Positions 7,560 through 15,688 of a DNA stretch of 18,063 bases are shown piece by piece; within the stretch, counting starts at the first letter, position 1; every line of letters begins with the position of its first letter. The DNA is from Gammaproteobacteria bacterium GWE2_37_16 (GTDB taxonomy: Bacteria; Pseudomonadota; Gammaproteobacteria; UBA9339), in the NCBI GenBank assembly GCA_001801285.1, contig MGXG01000006.1:623-18685 (forward strand), read 5' to 3'. A program made the position numbers and the translations under genes. The notes beneath the pieces are model-generated. The model was not told the origin of the DNA, ran no database searches, and saw only the letters and a list, made by a program, of their open reading frames with translations.

Positions 7560-9923
7560 ATGAATACCAAACCTCTTTCAGAAGAATTGCTCCATAAAAT
7601 GGATGCTTACTGGCGTGCTGCGAACTATCTTTCGGTTGGTCAAATATATCTTTACGACAACCCGCTCTTAAAAGAACCATTGCAATTATCGCACGTAAAG
7701 CCGTTAGTGGTCGGACATTGGGGCACGACGCCAGGTCAAAACTTTATCTATGTGCATTTAAACCGGGTTATCAAGAAATACGATCTGAATATGTTTTATA
7801 TTGCCGGTCCCGGTCATGGTGGTCCTACATTAGTGGGCAATACTTATCTTGAAGGATCTTACAGTGAAATTTATCCGAACATCAGCCAAGATGAAGCTGG
7901 GATGAAAAAACTGTTTAAACAATTCTCTTTCCCTGGCGGTATTTCCAGTCATGTCGCACCGACAACACCAGGATCAATTCACGAAGGCGGTGAACTTGGC
8001 TATTCACTGAGTCATGCCTTTGGAGCTGCGTTCGACAATCCCGATTTAATTGTCACCTGTGTTATCGGTGATGGTGAAGCAGAAACTGGACCGCTTGCGA
8101 CCGCATGGCAGTCCAGTAAATTTCTTAATCCAATTACGGACGGAGCCGTGTTGCCAATCCTGCATCTTAATGGCTATAAAATCAGTAATCCGACAGTTCT
8201 TGCCCGTATTGAGCACGAAGAATTAGAGCAATTCTTACGCGGATGCGGTTGGATACCCTATTTTGTAGAGGGTGATGAACCGGAAAAAATGCATCAACTT
8301 ATGGCGGGTACTTTGGAAAAAGTTATTGAGGATATTAGGCAAATCCAAAACAATGCACGTAACAAAAAAGATACTGCTCGACCGCGTTGGCCAATGATCG
8401 TTCTTAGATCGCCCAAGGGTTGGACAGGACCAAAAATAGTTGATGGTCTGCAAATTGAGGGTACTTTCCGGGCGCACCAAGTACCGATAATCGTAGATGC
8501 TGAACATCCAGAACATCTTAAGCAGCTTGAAAACTGGATGAAAAGCTATAAAGCAGAAGAACTATTCGATAAAAATGGACGTCTCATTCCTGAATTAGCG
8601 GAACTAGCTCCCACGGGTGCAAGAAGAATGGGAGCCAATCCCCACGCCAATGGCGGAATTCTGTTGCATGATCTAAAAATGCCGGACTTTAAGATGCATG
8701 CGGTCAATGTCCCTACACCAGGCGCAGTTGCTGCACAAGATACGCTTGTACTAGGCAAGTTCCTGCGTGATGTGGCAAAGTTAAATCAAGAAGAGCGTAA
8801 TTTTCGTATCTTCGGTCCTGATGAAACACTCTCGAATCTCTTAGGCGCAGTTTTTGAAGTTACTAACCGACAATGGGAAGCTCGTGAAATAAAAAATGAT
8901 GAATTTCTCGCTCCTGAAGGATGTGTTTTAGACTCAATGCTCAGCGAACATCAGTGCCAGGGCTGGCTGGAAGGATATTTGTTAACGGGACGGCACGGCC
9001 TATTCAATAGTTATGAAGCTTTCATTCGTATCGTCGATTCAATGTTTAGCCAGCACGCCAAGTGGTTAAAGGTAACATTGGAATTACCATGGCGCCGCAA
9101 GATTGCATCACTAAACTATCTGCTTGCCTCTCATGTTTGGCAGCAAGATCATAATGGCTTTACGCACCAGGATCCAGGCTTTCTCGACCATGTTATCAAC
9201 AAGAAAGCTGAGATTGTACGCGTTTATTTGCCGCCTGATGCCAACTGTTTATTGTCGGTTTTTGATCACTGTCTACGCAGCCGGCATTACGTCAACGTCG
9301 TAGTTGCGGGAAAACACGCCCTGCCCCAATGGCTAAACATGGAAGCAGCGATTGTGCATTGCACAGAAGGAATTGGCATCTGGCAATGGGCAAGTAACGA
9401 TCAGGGCTCTGAACCTGATGTGGTAATGGCATGTTGCGGCGACACGCCTACGCTGGAGATTTTGGCGGCTGTTTCCATTCTGCGCGAGCATCTGCCTGAT
9501 CTTAAAATCCGAGTGATCAATGTTGTTGATCTTATGAAATTGGAACCAGATACAGAGCATCCGCATGGTTTATCTGATAATGATTATGATTTGCTCTTTA
9601 CCAAAAACAAACATATTATTTTTGGTTTTCATGGATATCCATGGTTGATCCATCGATTAACCTACCGTAGGACTAACCGTAATATCCACGTCCGCGGTTA
9701 CAAGGAAGAAGGCACGATCACAACAGCTTTTGACATAAGAGTACAGAACGATTTAGATCGGTTCCATTTAGTGCAAGATGTGGTAGATCGTTTACCATCT
9801 TTGGGTGCTAAAGGAGCATATCTAAAGCAGATGATGCAAGACAAACTTGTCGAACATAAACAATACATTGACCAATACGGTCAAGACTTACCGGAAATCC
9901 GGAATTGGAAGTGGAGAAACTAA
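7560..9923 (+). CDS. xfp: phosphoketolase (xylulose-5-P/fructose-6-P)
   Basis: A thiamine-diphosphate enzyme of 787 residues, within the usual 780-830 range. It cleaves xylulose-5-phosphate, and often fructose-6-phosphate, with inorganic phosphate to acetyl-phosphate plus glyceraldehyde-3-phosphate or erythrose-4-phosphate. Landmarks are GHWGTTPGQNF (residues 52-62), GPGHGGP (83-89), SHVAPTTPGSIHEGGELGY, the ThDP/Mg motif GDGEAETGPLATAW starting at Gly170 followed by LNGYKI, FGPDETLSN, the GRHGLFNSYEAF segment, the HQDPGFLDH active-site loop, and PPDANCLL. All are as expected for an active enzyme. Substrate preference cannot be called from sequence. It leads the second operon, just ahead of the aldolase. 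With the phosphorylase and Pgm upstream it could feed glycogen-derived sugar phosphates into acetyl-phosphate, giving ATP through acetate kinase, which is not in this window. Confidence 0.97.
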   Translation: MNTKPLSEELLHKMDAYWRAANYLSVGQIYLYDNPLLKEPLQLSHVKPLVVGHWGTTPGQNFIYVHLNRVIKKYDLNMFYIAGPGHGGPTLVGNTYLEGSYSEIYPNISQDEAGMKKLFKQFSFPGGISSHVAPTTPGSIHEGGELGYSLSHAFGAAFDNPDLIVTCVIGDGEAETGPLATAWQSSKFLNPITDGAVLPILHLNGYKISNPTVLARIEHEELEQFLRGCGWIPYFVEGDEPEKMHQLMAGTLEKVIEDIRQIQNNARNKKDTARPRWPMIVLRSPKGWTGPKIVDGLQIEGTFRAHQVPIIVDAEHPEHLKQLENWMKSYKAEELFDKNGRLIPELAELAPTGARRMGANPHANGGILLHDLKMPDFKMHAVNVPTPGAVAAQDTLVLGKFLRDVAKLNQEERNFRIFGPDETLSNLLGAVFEVTNRQWEAREIKNDEFLAPEGCVLDSMLSEHQCQGWLEGYLLTGRHGLFNSYEAFIRIVDSMFSQHAKWLKVTLELPWRRKIASLNYLLASHVWQQDHNGFTHQDPGFLDHVINKKAEIVRVYLPPDANCLLSVFDHCLRSRHYVNVVVAGKHALPQWLNMEAAIVHCTEGIGIWQWASNDQGSEPDVVMACCGDTPTLEILAAVSILREHLPDLKIRVINVVDLMKLEPDTEHPHGLSDNDYDLLFTKNKHIIFGFHGYPWLIHRLTYRRTNRNIHVRGYKEEGTITTAFDIRVQNDLDRFHLVQDVVDRLPSLGAKGAYLKQMMQDKLVEHKQYIDQYGQDLPEIRNWKWRN

Positions 9924-9925
9924 AA

Positions 9926-10951
9926 ATGAATACACAAAAACTTATAGATACTGCAAAAGCAATGGTAGCTAATGATAAAGGTCTTTTAGCTATGGATGAG
10001 AGCACTCCTACCTGTAACAAACGCTTTGCAAAAGTTGGTATTCCTCAAAATGAGGAAACTAGACGCGCCTATCGGGAATTAATTGTGACTACTCCCGGTC
10101 TCAGCGAGTTCATTAGCGGCGCGATTCTTTGCGATGAAACAATACGCCAACAGAAAAAAGATGGTACTCCATTTATTAAAGTAATCACTGATGCAGGAAT
10201 TATTCCCGGCATCAAAGTTGATGCCGGCGCAAAAGACATGGCAGCTCATCCCAAAGAAAAAATAACTGAAGGGCTGGATAAATTACGCGATCGTTTGGCT
10301 GAATATTCCAAGATGGGCGCACGTTTTGCCAAGTGGCGTGCGGTAATTACTATAGGTGAAAACATTCCTAGCCAAGGTTGTATAGAAGCTAATGCGCATG
10401 TATTGGCTCGTTACGCCGCGCTTTGTCAGGAGGCGGATTTGGTTCCTATAGTTGAGCCGGAAGTGCTTATGGATGGTGAACATACTATGCAACAATGTTT
10501 TGAGACAACGGAAAAAGTTCTGCGAGCAGTTTTTAATCAGCTTTATATGCAACGAGTAATGTTGGAAGGAATGATCCTTAAACCAAATATGGTACTTCCA
10601 GGACTTGCTTGTTCCAAACAAGAAACGGCAGATGAAGTGGCGGATGCAACAATCAAGTGTTTTTTGCGCGCTGTATCCGCCTCCTTACCAGGAGTTACGT
10701 TTTTGTCAGGCGGACAGTCCAGTGAATTGGCATCGGCTCGGTTGAATGCCATGAATGTTAGATTTAAATCACGAGCACCTTGGGGCTTAGCGTTTTCATT
10801 TGCCCGTGCCATCCAGCAACCGGCTTTGGAGATTTGGCAAGGCAAAGAAAGCAATGTAGTAGCGGCTCAGCAAGCTCTGTATCATCGCGCCAAATGTAAT
10901 TTTGCTGCGCGTCGCGGTGAATATACAGCTGTGATGGATAAGAATGTATAG
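9926..10951 (+). CDS. class I fructose-bisphosphate aldolase
   Basis: A 341-residue Schiff-base aldolase that reversibly splits fructose-1,6-bisphosphate into dihydroxyacetone phosphate and glyceraldehyde-3-phosphate. Diagnostic features are GLLAMDEST near the N-terminus, FAKWRAVI, EPEVLMDGEHT, the Schiff-base loop GMILKPNM with Lys219, and FLSGGQSSE. The C-terminal region AARRGEYTAVMDKNV resembles the eukaryote-like class I enzymes and is metal-independent. The frame extends to a TTG at 9905, inside phosphoketolase, but ATG 9926 is preferred because GGAG at 9913-9916 is properly spaced. The gene starts two bases after the phosphoketolase stop, so the two form one operon. Confidence 0.95.
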   Translation: MNTQKLIDTAKAMVANDKGLLAMDESTPTCNKRFAKVGIPQNEETRRAYRELIVTTPGLSEFISGAILCDETIRQQKKDGTPFIKVITDAGIIPGIKVDAGAKDMAAHPKEKITEGLDKLRDRLAEYSKMGARFAKWRAVITIGENIPSQGCIEANAHVLARYAALCQEADLVPIVEPEVLMDGEHTMQQCFETTEKVLRAVFNQLYMQRVMLEGMILKPNMVLPGLACSKQETADEVADATIKCFLRAVSASLPGVTFLSGGQSSELASARLNAMNVRFKSRAPWGLAFSFARAIQQPALEIWQGKESNVVAAQQALYHRAKCNFAARRGEYTAVMDKNV

Positions 10952-10966
10952 AAACAGGTGGAATTG

Positions 10967-12529
10967 ATGGCTAAAGAAAAGCAAGAACCGAAGCAGAAAT
11001 CCATTGAAGTAACTCTTTGGGATGCTGCCAATAAACTAAGAGGAAGCGTAGAATCTGCCGAATACAAACACGTAGTATTAGGACTGATTTTCTTAAAGTT
11101 TGCCAGCGACAAGTTTGAAGAACATCGGGCAAAACTCATTGCCGAAGGCAAAGAAAAATATATTGAAATGGCCGACTTCTACAATATGAACAATGTGTTC
11201 TTTTTGGAAGAAACAAGCCGTTGGAATTACCTGATTAAAAAATCAAAACAAAATGACATTGCCTTGCTTATTGATACTGCTTTGCACACCATTGAGAAAA
11301 ACAATAAAGCTCTAAAAGGAGCATTGCCCGACAATTATTTTTCCCGTTTGGGTTTGGATGTAACCAAACTGGCTTCATTGCTCGATACCATTAACGACAT
11401 TGACACCACCAAAGACCCTAAGCAAGATGTGGTAGGCAAAGTGTATGAATACTTCCTCTCAAAATTTGCATTGGCAGAGGGAAAAGGCAAAGGTGAATTT
11501 TACACACCCAAAAGCATAGTAAACCTGATTGCCGAAATGATTGAACCTTACAAGGGCATCATTTATGACCCTGCCTGTGGTTCTGGCGGTATGTTTGTGC
11601 AATCCATCAAATTTATTGAAGCGCACCACGGCAACAAAAAAGAAATTTCTATTTATGGACAGGAATACACCAACACCACATACAAACTGGCAAAGATGAA
11701 TTTTGCCATACGGGGCATTAGTGGCAACCTGGGCGAAAAAGCAGCCGACACTTTTGGCGATGACCAACACAAAGACCTGAAAGCTGATTACATTATGGCA
11801 AACCCGCCTTTCAATCAAAAAGATTGGCGTGCTGAAAACGAATTAATTTACGACCCTCGCTGGCGAGGCTACGCTGTGCCGCCCAAAAGCAACGCCAACT
11901 ACGGTTGGATTTTGAATATGGTGAGCAAGCTCAGTGAAAACGGTGTGGCGGGCTTTATTTTGGCAAACGGTGCTTTGAGTGGCGGTGGCGAAGAATATAA
12001 AATACGCCGTAAGCTGATTGAAAATAATTTAGTGGAAGCCATTTTGGTATTGCCGCGCAATTTGTTTTATACCACCGATATTAGCGTTACGCTTTGGATT
12101 GTAAACAAGAATAAAAAAGCACAAAGCAAAAAAGTGGGCGATGAAACGCGCAACTACCGAGACCGAGAGAAAGAAATCTTGTTTATGGATTTGCGACAAA
12201 TGGGCGAACCCTTTGAAAAGAAATACACTCAGTTTTCAGATACCGACATTCAAAAAGTAACAAACACTTACCACCAATGGCAAACCAAGGAAATTGAAAA
12301 CATTCCTGAATTCTGCTATTCGGCTTCGTTTGATGAAGTAGCCAAAAAAGATTTTTCCCTAGTGCCGAGCAAATATATTGAGTTTGTAAACCGAGATGAG
12401 AATATTGACTTTGATGAAAAGATGCAGACTTTGCAGAGCGAATTTGCAAATTTGCTGAAGGGCGAAGCCGCTTCGAAAAGTGATTTAATAACTGTATTTA
12501 AGGAGTTAGGCTATGAAATCAAATTATAA
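10967..12529 (+). CDS. hsdM: type I restriction-modification system DNA methyltransferase subunit HsdM
   Basis: A 520-residue HsdM, the N6-adenine methyltransferase subunit of a type I system. It needs the specificity subunit HsdS to find its target. An N-terminal helical domain (LWDAANKLRGSVESAEYKHV) is followed by GEFYTPKSIVNLIAEM, the S-adenosylmethionine-binding motif DPACGSGGM at 201-209 and the catalytic NPPF at 279-282. All are intact. I choose ATG 10967 behind AGGTGGA; a GTG at 10958 is also in frame. The protein style resembles Bacteroidetes homologues, and by eye the codon choice differs from the neighbouring fermentation genes. It begins only 15 bases after the aldolase stop with no visible terminator, so it could be transcribed from the phosphoketolase promoter. 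No HsdR is present in the window. Confidence 0.94.
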   Translation: MAKEKQEPKQKSIEVTLWDAANKLRGSVESAEYKHVVLGLIFLKFASDKFEEHRAKLIAEGKEKYIEMADFYNMNNVFFLEETSRWNYLIKKSKQNDIALLIDTALHTIEKNNKALKGALPDNYFSRLGLDVTKLASLLDTINDIDTTKDPKQDVVGKVYEYFLSKFALAEGKGKGEFYTPKSIVNLIAEMIEPYKGIIYDPACGSGGMFVQSIKFIEAHHGNKKEISIYGQEYTNTTYKLAKMNFAIRGISGNLGEKAADTFGDDQHKDLKADYIMANPPFNQKDWRAENELIYDPRWRGYAVPPKSNANYGWILNMVSKLSENGVAGFILANGALSGGGEEYKIRRKLIENNLVEAILVLPRNLFYTTDISVTLWIVNKNKKAQSKKVGDETRNYRDREKEILFMDLRQMGEPFEKKYTQFSDTDIQKVTNTYHQWQTKEIENIPEFCYSASFDEVAKKDFSLVPSKYIEFVNRDENIDFDEKMQTLQSEFANLLKGEAASKSDLITVFKELGYEIKL

Positions 12530-13523
12530 ACCACTCTTTAGCATAAGCGACAAGACCATCAATTTGATTGCCTACATTTCGGCACAAATTGAACGCTATG
12601 CCATCCGAATGGAGCAGGAAGATGGGTTGCTGTTGCGTAAGATTAACCGTATCAAAACCATTCAAGGCTCGTTGGCAATTGAAGGAAATACCTTGGGAAC
12701 GGACCAAATAACGGCTATTCTGGAAGGAAAGCATGTAATGGGAACAATGCGCGAAATTCAAGAAGTAAAGAATGCGATAAAAACCTATGATGCTTTTTCG
12801 ACTTTTGATGCCTACAAACAAGCCGATTTGCTACGGGCACACGGTTTATTGATGGAAGCTTTAGTGGATCATCACGGAAAATATCGCAGAGGAAATGTAG
12901 GCGTATTTGCAGGCGATATACCCATACACGTAGCACCGCCTGCCGACAGAGTGTCGGGGCTGATGGGCGATTTGTTTGATTGGCTTACCACCAGTACCAA
13001 CCATTTGTTGATTAAAAGTTGTGTATTTCATTACGAGTTCGAATTTATTCATCCATTTATTGATGGCAATGGACGCATGGGGCGACTTTGGCAATCGCTT
13101 TTATTGACTAAACTACATCCTATTTTTGAGTACTTACCGGTAGAAAACATGGTTTTCAAGAACCAACAACTTTATTACAAAGCCATTAACGACAGCACTT
13201 CGGCAACCGATAGCGGTATTTTTGTAGAGTTTATGCTGGGTGAAATACTCACTACGCTCAAAAGCAGACAGGGTGAACCATTAGATAAAACAATTACTTC
13301 GGATGTAAATGGGGTAGTAAATGGGGTAGTAAATGGGGTAGTAAAAATCGTTTACGATTTTATTGTACAAAACCCCGGCTGCCGTAAACCGCTGATAGCC
13401 GAAAAAACAAAGATACCCATTAAAACAGTGGAAAAACACATTGCCAAACTACAAGAAATGAATAAAATCAAATTTGTAGGTGCTCCTAAATCTGGTGGCT
13501 ATTTTATTAAAAAGGCGCAATGA
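12513..13523 (+). CDS. Fic/DOC family protein with N-terminal inhibitory motif and C-terminal winged helix
   Basis: A 336-residue Fic protein. The full active motif HPFIDGNGRMGR is at 180-191, so nucleotidyl (typically AMP) transfer is plausible. The inhibitory motif SLAIEGN at 53-59 fits the S/T-xxx-E-G/N pattern of self-inhibited class II Fic proteins. A linker made of three VNGV units (residues 265-276) leads to a predicted winged-helix domain (CRKPLIAEKTKIPIKTVEKH), suggesting DNA binding or a dimer switch. AAGGAG at 12500-12505 precedes the ATG, which overlaps the end of hsdM by 17 bases. The stop overlaps the next start (ATGA). Fic genes between hsdM and hsdS are known from Bacteroidetes type I loci, where their role is not settled. 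The target is unknown. Confidence 0.92.
   Translation: MKSNYKPLFSISDKTINLIAYISAQIERYAIRMEQEDGLLLRKINRIKTIQGSLAIEGNTLGTDQITAILEGKHVMGTMREIQEVKNAIKTYDAFSTFDAYKQADLLRAHGLLMEALVDHHGKYRRGNVGVFAGDIPIHVAPPADRVSGLMGDLFDWLTTSTNHLLIKSCVFHYEFEFIHPFIDGNGRMGRLWQSLLLTKLHPIFEYLPVENMVFKNQQLYYKAINDSTSATDSGIFVEFMLGEILTTLKSRQGEPLDKTITSDVNGVVNGVVNGVVKIVYDFIVQNPGCRKPLIAEKTKIPIKTVEKHIAKLQEMNKIKFVGAPKSGGYFIKKAQ
13305..13345 (+). repeat. three perfect 12-base tandem repeats inside fic
   Basis: GTAAATGGGGTA occurs three times without a mismatch (13305-13316, 13317-13328, 13329-13340), followed by a partial GTAAA. The unit is four codons long (Val-Asn-Gly-Val), so copy-number change alters linker length without shifting the frame. 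It joins the Fic catalytic domain to the winged helix. Confidence 0.95.
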
Positions 13524-13963
13524 GATCACATTATAAAAAAATTGGCGATTACATTCAAAAGGTTGAAAACAGAAACCGTGATTTAACGGTTACTCGCCTT
13601 TTAGGTTTAAGTATGACCAAAGAATTTAGAGAAACTACTTCAAACATTGTTGGTACTGATATGTCGGTTTACAAGGTTATGAGCAAATATCAATTTGCTT
13701 GTGATTTTATGTCTCCAATTCGAGTAAACAAATTACCTGTGGTTTTGAAATTAGATGACGAGCCAAATTTAGTTTCACCTGCCTATCCAGTATTTGAAGT
13801 AAAAGACAAAAATGCACTTGACCCCGAATATTTGATGATGTGGTTTCGCAGACCTGAATTTGACAGATATGTAACTTTTAAATGTGATGCTGCAATTAGA
13901 GGCGGATATGATTGGGAAGAATTAAATGAAACACTTCTATTCGCTGTGTCCACTAAATTGTAG
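13520..13963 (+). CDS. truncated type I specificity subunit HsdS (first target recognition domain only)
   Basis: The 147-residue product matches the N-terminal half of HsdS. It starts with the proximal segment KIGDYIQKVENRNRDLTVTR and runs through FEVKDKNALDPEYLMMWFRR and FDRYVTFKCDAAIRGGYDWE, the end of the first target recognition domain. Normal HsdS is about 400 residues with two recognition domains separated by conserved helices. Here the protein ends at LLFAVSTKL, where the central conserved region should begin, and nothing like a second domain follows in any frame before bamD. It starts by an ATGA overlap with fic. It is either a remnant or a half-subunit that would have to dimerise; lack of the central helix makes a functional half-subunit less likely. 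Confidence 0.85.
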   Translation: MRSHYKKIGDYIQKVENRNRDLTVTRLLGLSMTKEFRETTSNIVGTDMSVYKVMSKYQFACDFMSPIRVNKLPVVLKLDDEPNLVSPAYPVFEVKDKNALDPEYLMMWFRRPEFDRYVTFKCDAAIRGGYDWEELNETLLFAVSTKL

Positions 13964-14055
13964 CAAGATCAACAGAGCCAACAGAACCCTAATGGTTTTT
14001 TAAATATAATATTGTAATGGAACCATAACAGGCTTGAGTTTTGCTAGACTCGTGA

Positions 14056-14796
14056 TTATTTTTTTAGAAGCTGCGTAATATCGGAAGCTTTTTTCTGTTC
14101 GCCCAAAGCCTGGTAGGATTTTTGCATCAGTTGCAGTGCTTTAGTGACTTGCGGTGAGCCGTTCAGATGCTTGACAACATAAATTGCTCGGTTGATTGCA
14201 GCAACATAGGCTTTACGTTCAAAGTAGAAGTTGGCTGTTTGTAATTCATGTTCAGCTAAAGTATTGCGAATATAAATCATGCGACGATGAGCGTCTTTTG
14301 CGTAAATGCTATCTGGAAATTGCTGTACCAATTCATTAAAAGTACTGAAAGAACCGCGAAGACTGGATAAATCAAGTTCAGCAAGATTGCTATTATAGAA
14401 TTTTTGCAGCACAGTGCGATTGCTTTCCAAGCCAACTATACCTTTCATATAATAAACATAAGGCACAACGGCATCACGTGGATAAAGATGGATGTAGCGG
14501 TCAGCAGCCGCTAAAGCTGGAGCGTAGTCATCGTTTTTATAATAGGCATAGATAATATCTATTTTTGCCTGTTTTGCTTCATCACCAAAAGGATATAGGG
14601 AATCTAAAGCTTCAAAATGTTTAATGGCAGTCGCATAGTCGGCTTTTGCCAATGCTGTTTCACCGCCCACAAATATTTGTTTAGCGCTACTGTTTTTAAA
14701 AGCGTTGGTTGCGCTATCACCATTGGTTGCGCATCCTGCAGTTAGTAGTGTTAATAAACACAACGCAGATAAAATGCCGAATTTTAAGTTTTTCAT
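14056..14796 (-). CDS. bamD: outer membrane assembly lipoprotein BamD
   Basis: A 246-residue lipoprotein, the same size as E. coli BamD (245). The N-terminus has a charged start, a hydrophobic stretch and the lipobox LTAGC with Cys22 as the predicted lipidated residue. The mature protein consists of TPR-like helices (ALAKADYATAIKHFEALDSL, DAVVPYVYYMKGI, YAKDAHRRMIYIRNTLAEHE). BamD is a periplasmic-side partner of BamA in inserting beta-barrel proteins into the outer membrane and is essential in E. coli. It runs opposite to the metabolic and hsd genes and converges on the hsdS fragment, about 90 bases away. The acetyltransferase gene lies 30 bases upstream on the same strand, so they may share a transcript. 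Only a weak GGA precedes the start. Confidence 0.93.
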   Translation of the reverse strand: MKNLKFGILSALCLLTLLTAGCATNGDSATNAFKNSSAKQIFVGGETALAKADYATAIKHFEALDSLYPFGDEAKQAKIDIIYAYYKNDDYAPALAAADRYIHLYPRDAVVPYVYYMKGIVGLESNRTVLQKFYNSNLAELDLSSLRGSFSTFNELVQQFPDSIYAKDAHRRMIYIRNTLAEHELQTANFYFERKAYVAAINRAIYVVKHLNGSPQVTKALQLMQKSYQALGEQKKASDITQLLKK

Positions 14797-14826
14797 TGTT
14801 ATTGTCCGAGATTTTTGAAATTTTAA

Positions 14827-15564
14827 TTAATTTAACCAAAAATGGTAAAAGTTTTCAATTTTTTCAACCACATAGTCAGTTTTCTCATAAATGCGACAGG
14901 CGGCTACATTACCTAATTGCGTGACAACTTGAGAATGTTGATAGTTATCTTGCAAAAACTGTTTTTGGGCGGCGGTTATGAGTTTGTAGCCAATTCCCTG
15001 ACCACGAAAAGCTGCATCAACTGCTAATAAACCGATATCGCCACGCCCATCTTTTTCGCCCAACGTAATCAAACCCGCGATACGTCTATTTTTTTTATAG
15101 ACCAGAACATGTTTAGAGATTTTGCCATTTATTGAATTAGTAATCCATTTTTTGTACATTTTTCTAAATAAAAGAGGCGGAAATTGCGGATCCGTTTTGA
15201 AATGTGAATATTTTCCTGCTTCCATGGCGAGTTTTTCTAAAGCTTGGCTTGGTTTAAGGCTTTTATATTCGATTATTTCTGGAACAACGGTGAATTTATC
15301 TAAATGTAATTTCTTTAATTCAGTTAGCGTAACATAAGTTACTTTCATATCAGCTAAAAAACCGCCCACTTTACATGCCGCTTTTTGGCTTTTTTCATCT
15401 GTATGGTCACTCGCCCAGTAAACTAATTTAACTCCTTGTTCGCGTAATGTGTGCAAGATCGATTGTAAATGTTCTAAATCGAGTCGTGACGATAGAATTT
15501 TAGCAACTTTAAACCCAAAAAGCTTGGTATCAAAGGTGAGGATGGTGAAATCGTTATTTTCCAT
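14827..15564 (-). CDS. GNAT-family acetyltransferase, WecD-like
   Basis: A 245-residue protein with a C-terminal GNAT domain. GLLAVDAAFRGQGIGYKLI contains the acetyl-CoA-binding RGQGIG at 187-192, followed by VTQLGNVAACRIYEKTDYVV. The layout, with an N-terminal LFGFKVAKI segment, the GLLAV strand and a final YHFWL, resembles WecD (TDP-fucosamine acetyltransferase) and related amino-sugar acetyltransferases. A role in cell-surface polysaccharide is therefore possible, but I see no other sugar-nucleotide gene nearby, and many GNAT enzymes share this outline. The ATG has no clear ribosome binding site; I considered the AT-rich upstream region for a promoter but found none with acceptable spacing. 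It precedes bamD on the same strand. Confidence 0.82.
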   Translation of the reverse strand: MENNDFTILTFDTKLFGFKVAKILSSRLDLEHLQSILHTLREQGVKLVYWASDHTDEKSQKAACKVGGFLADMKVTYVTLTELKKLHLDKFTVVPEIIEYKSLKPSQALEKLAMEAGKYSHFKTDPQFPPLLFRKMYKKWITNSINGKISKHVLVYKKNRRIAGLITLGEKDGRGDIGLLAVDAAFRGQGIGYKLITAAQKQFLQDNYQHSQVVTQLGNVAACRIYEKTDYVVEKIENFYHFWLN

Positions 15565-15640
15565 AAGTGATAGAATATAAAAAGTTTAAGCATTTTAATT
15601 GTAAAAAACGCGATAAATTGTATATATGAGCAATATCTAC

Positions 15641-15667
15641 TACGTAAGCCAAAGCTTGTGGCTACGT
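15641..15667. repeat. palindromic repeat, copy A (downstream of uup)
   Basis: TACGT-a-AGCCA and TGGCT-ACGTA can pair around a seven-base loop with a single bulge. The longer stretch 15642-15675 matches 17764-17797 at 30 of 34 positions, all four differences being transitions. Copies on both sides of uup identify an interspersed element rather than a chance hairpin. Confidence 0.8.
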
Positions 15668-15688
15668 AATTTCACAGGAGGTGAAATT
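15668..15688. repeat. perfect 8-base hairpin at the uup stop codon
   Basis: AATTTCAC (15668-15675) and GTGAAATT (15681-15688) are exact reverse complements around a five-base loop, and the right arm overlaps the uup stop codon. On the minus strand no T-run follows, so it is not a standard intrinsic terminator. It adjoins palindromic repeat copy A and may be part of that element. Confidence 0.65.

Noticed and set aside
13988..14030. ATGGTT and AACCAT between hsdS' and bamD as a bidirectional terminator.
   Set aside because: Only six base pairs with a loop of more than 20 bases, AT-rich, with no clear T-run at the right place.
15668..15688. The 8-base perfect hairpin as an intrinsic terminator of uup.
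   Set aside because: No run of T follows on the minus strand and the stem is AT-rich. It was kept only as a repeat.
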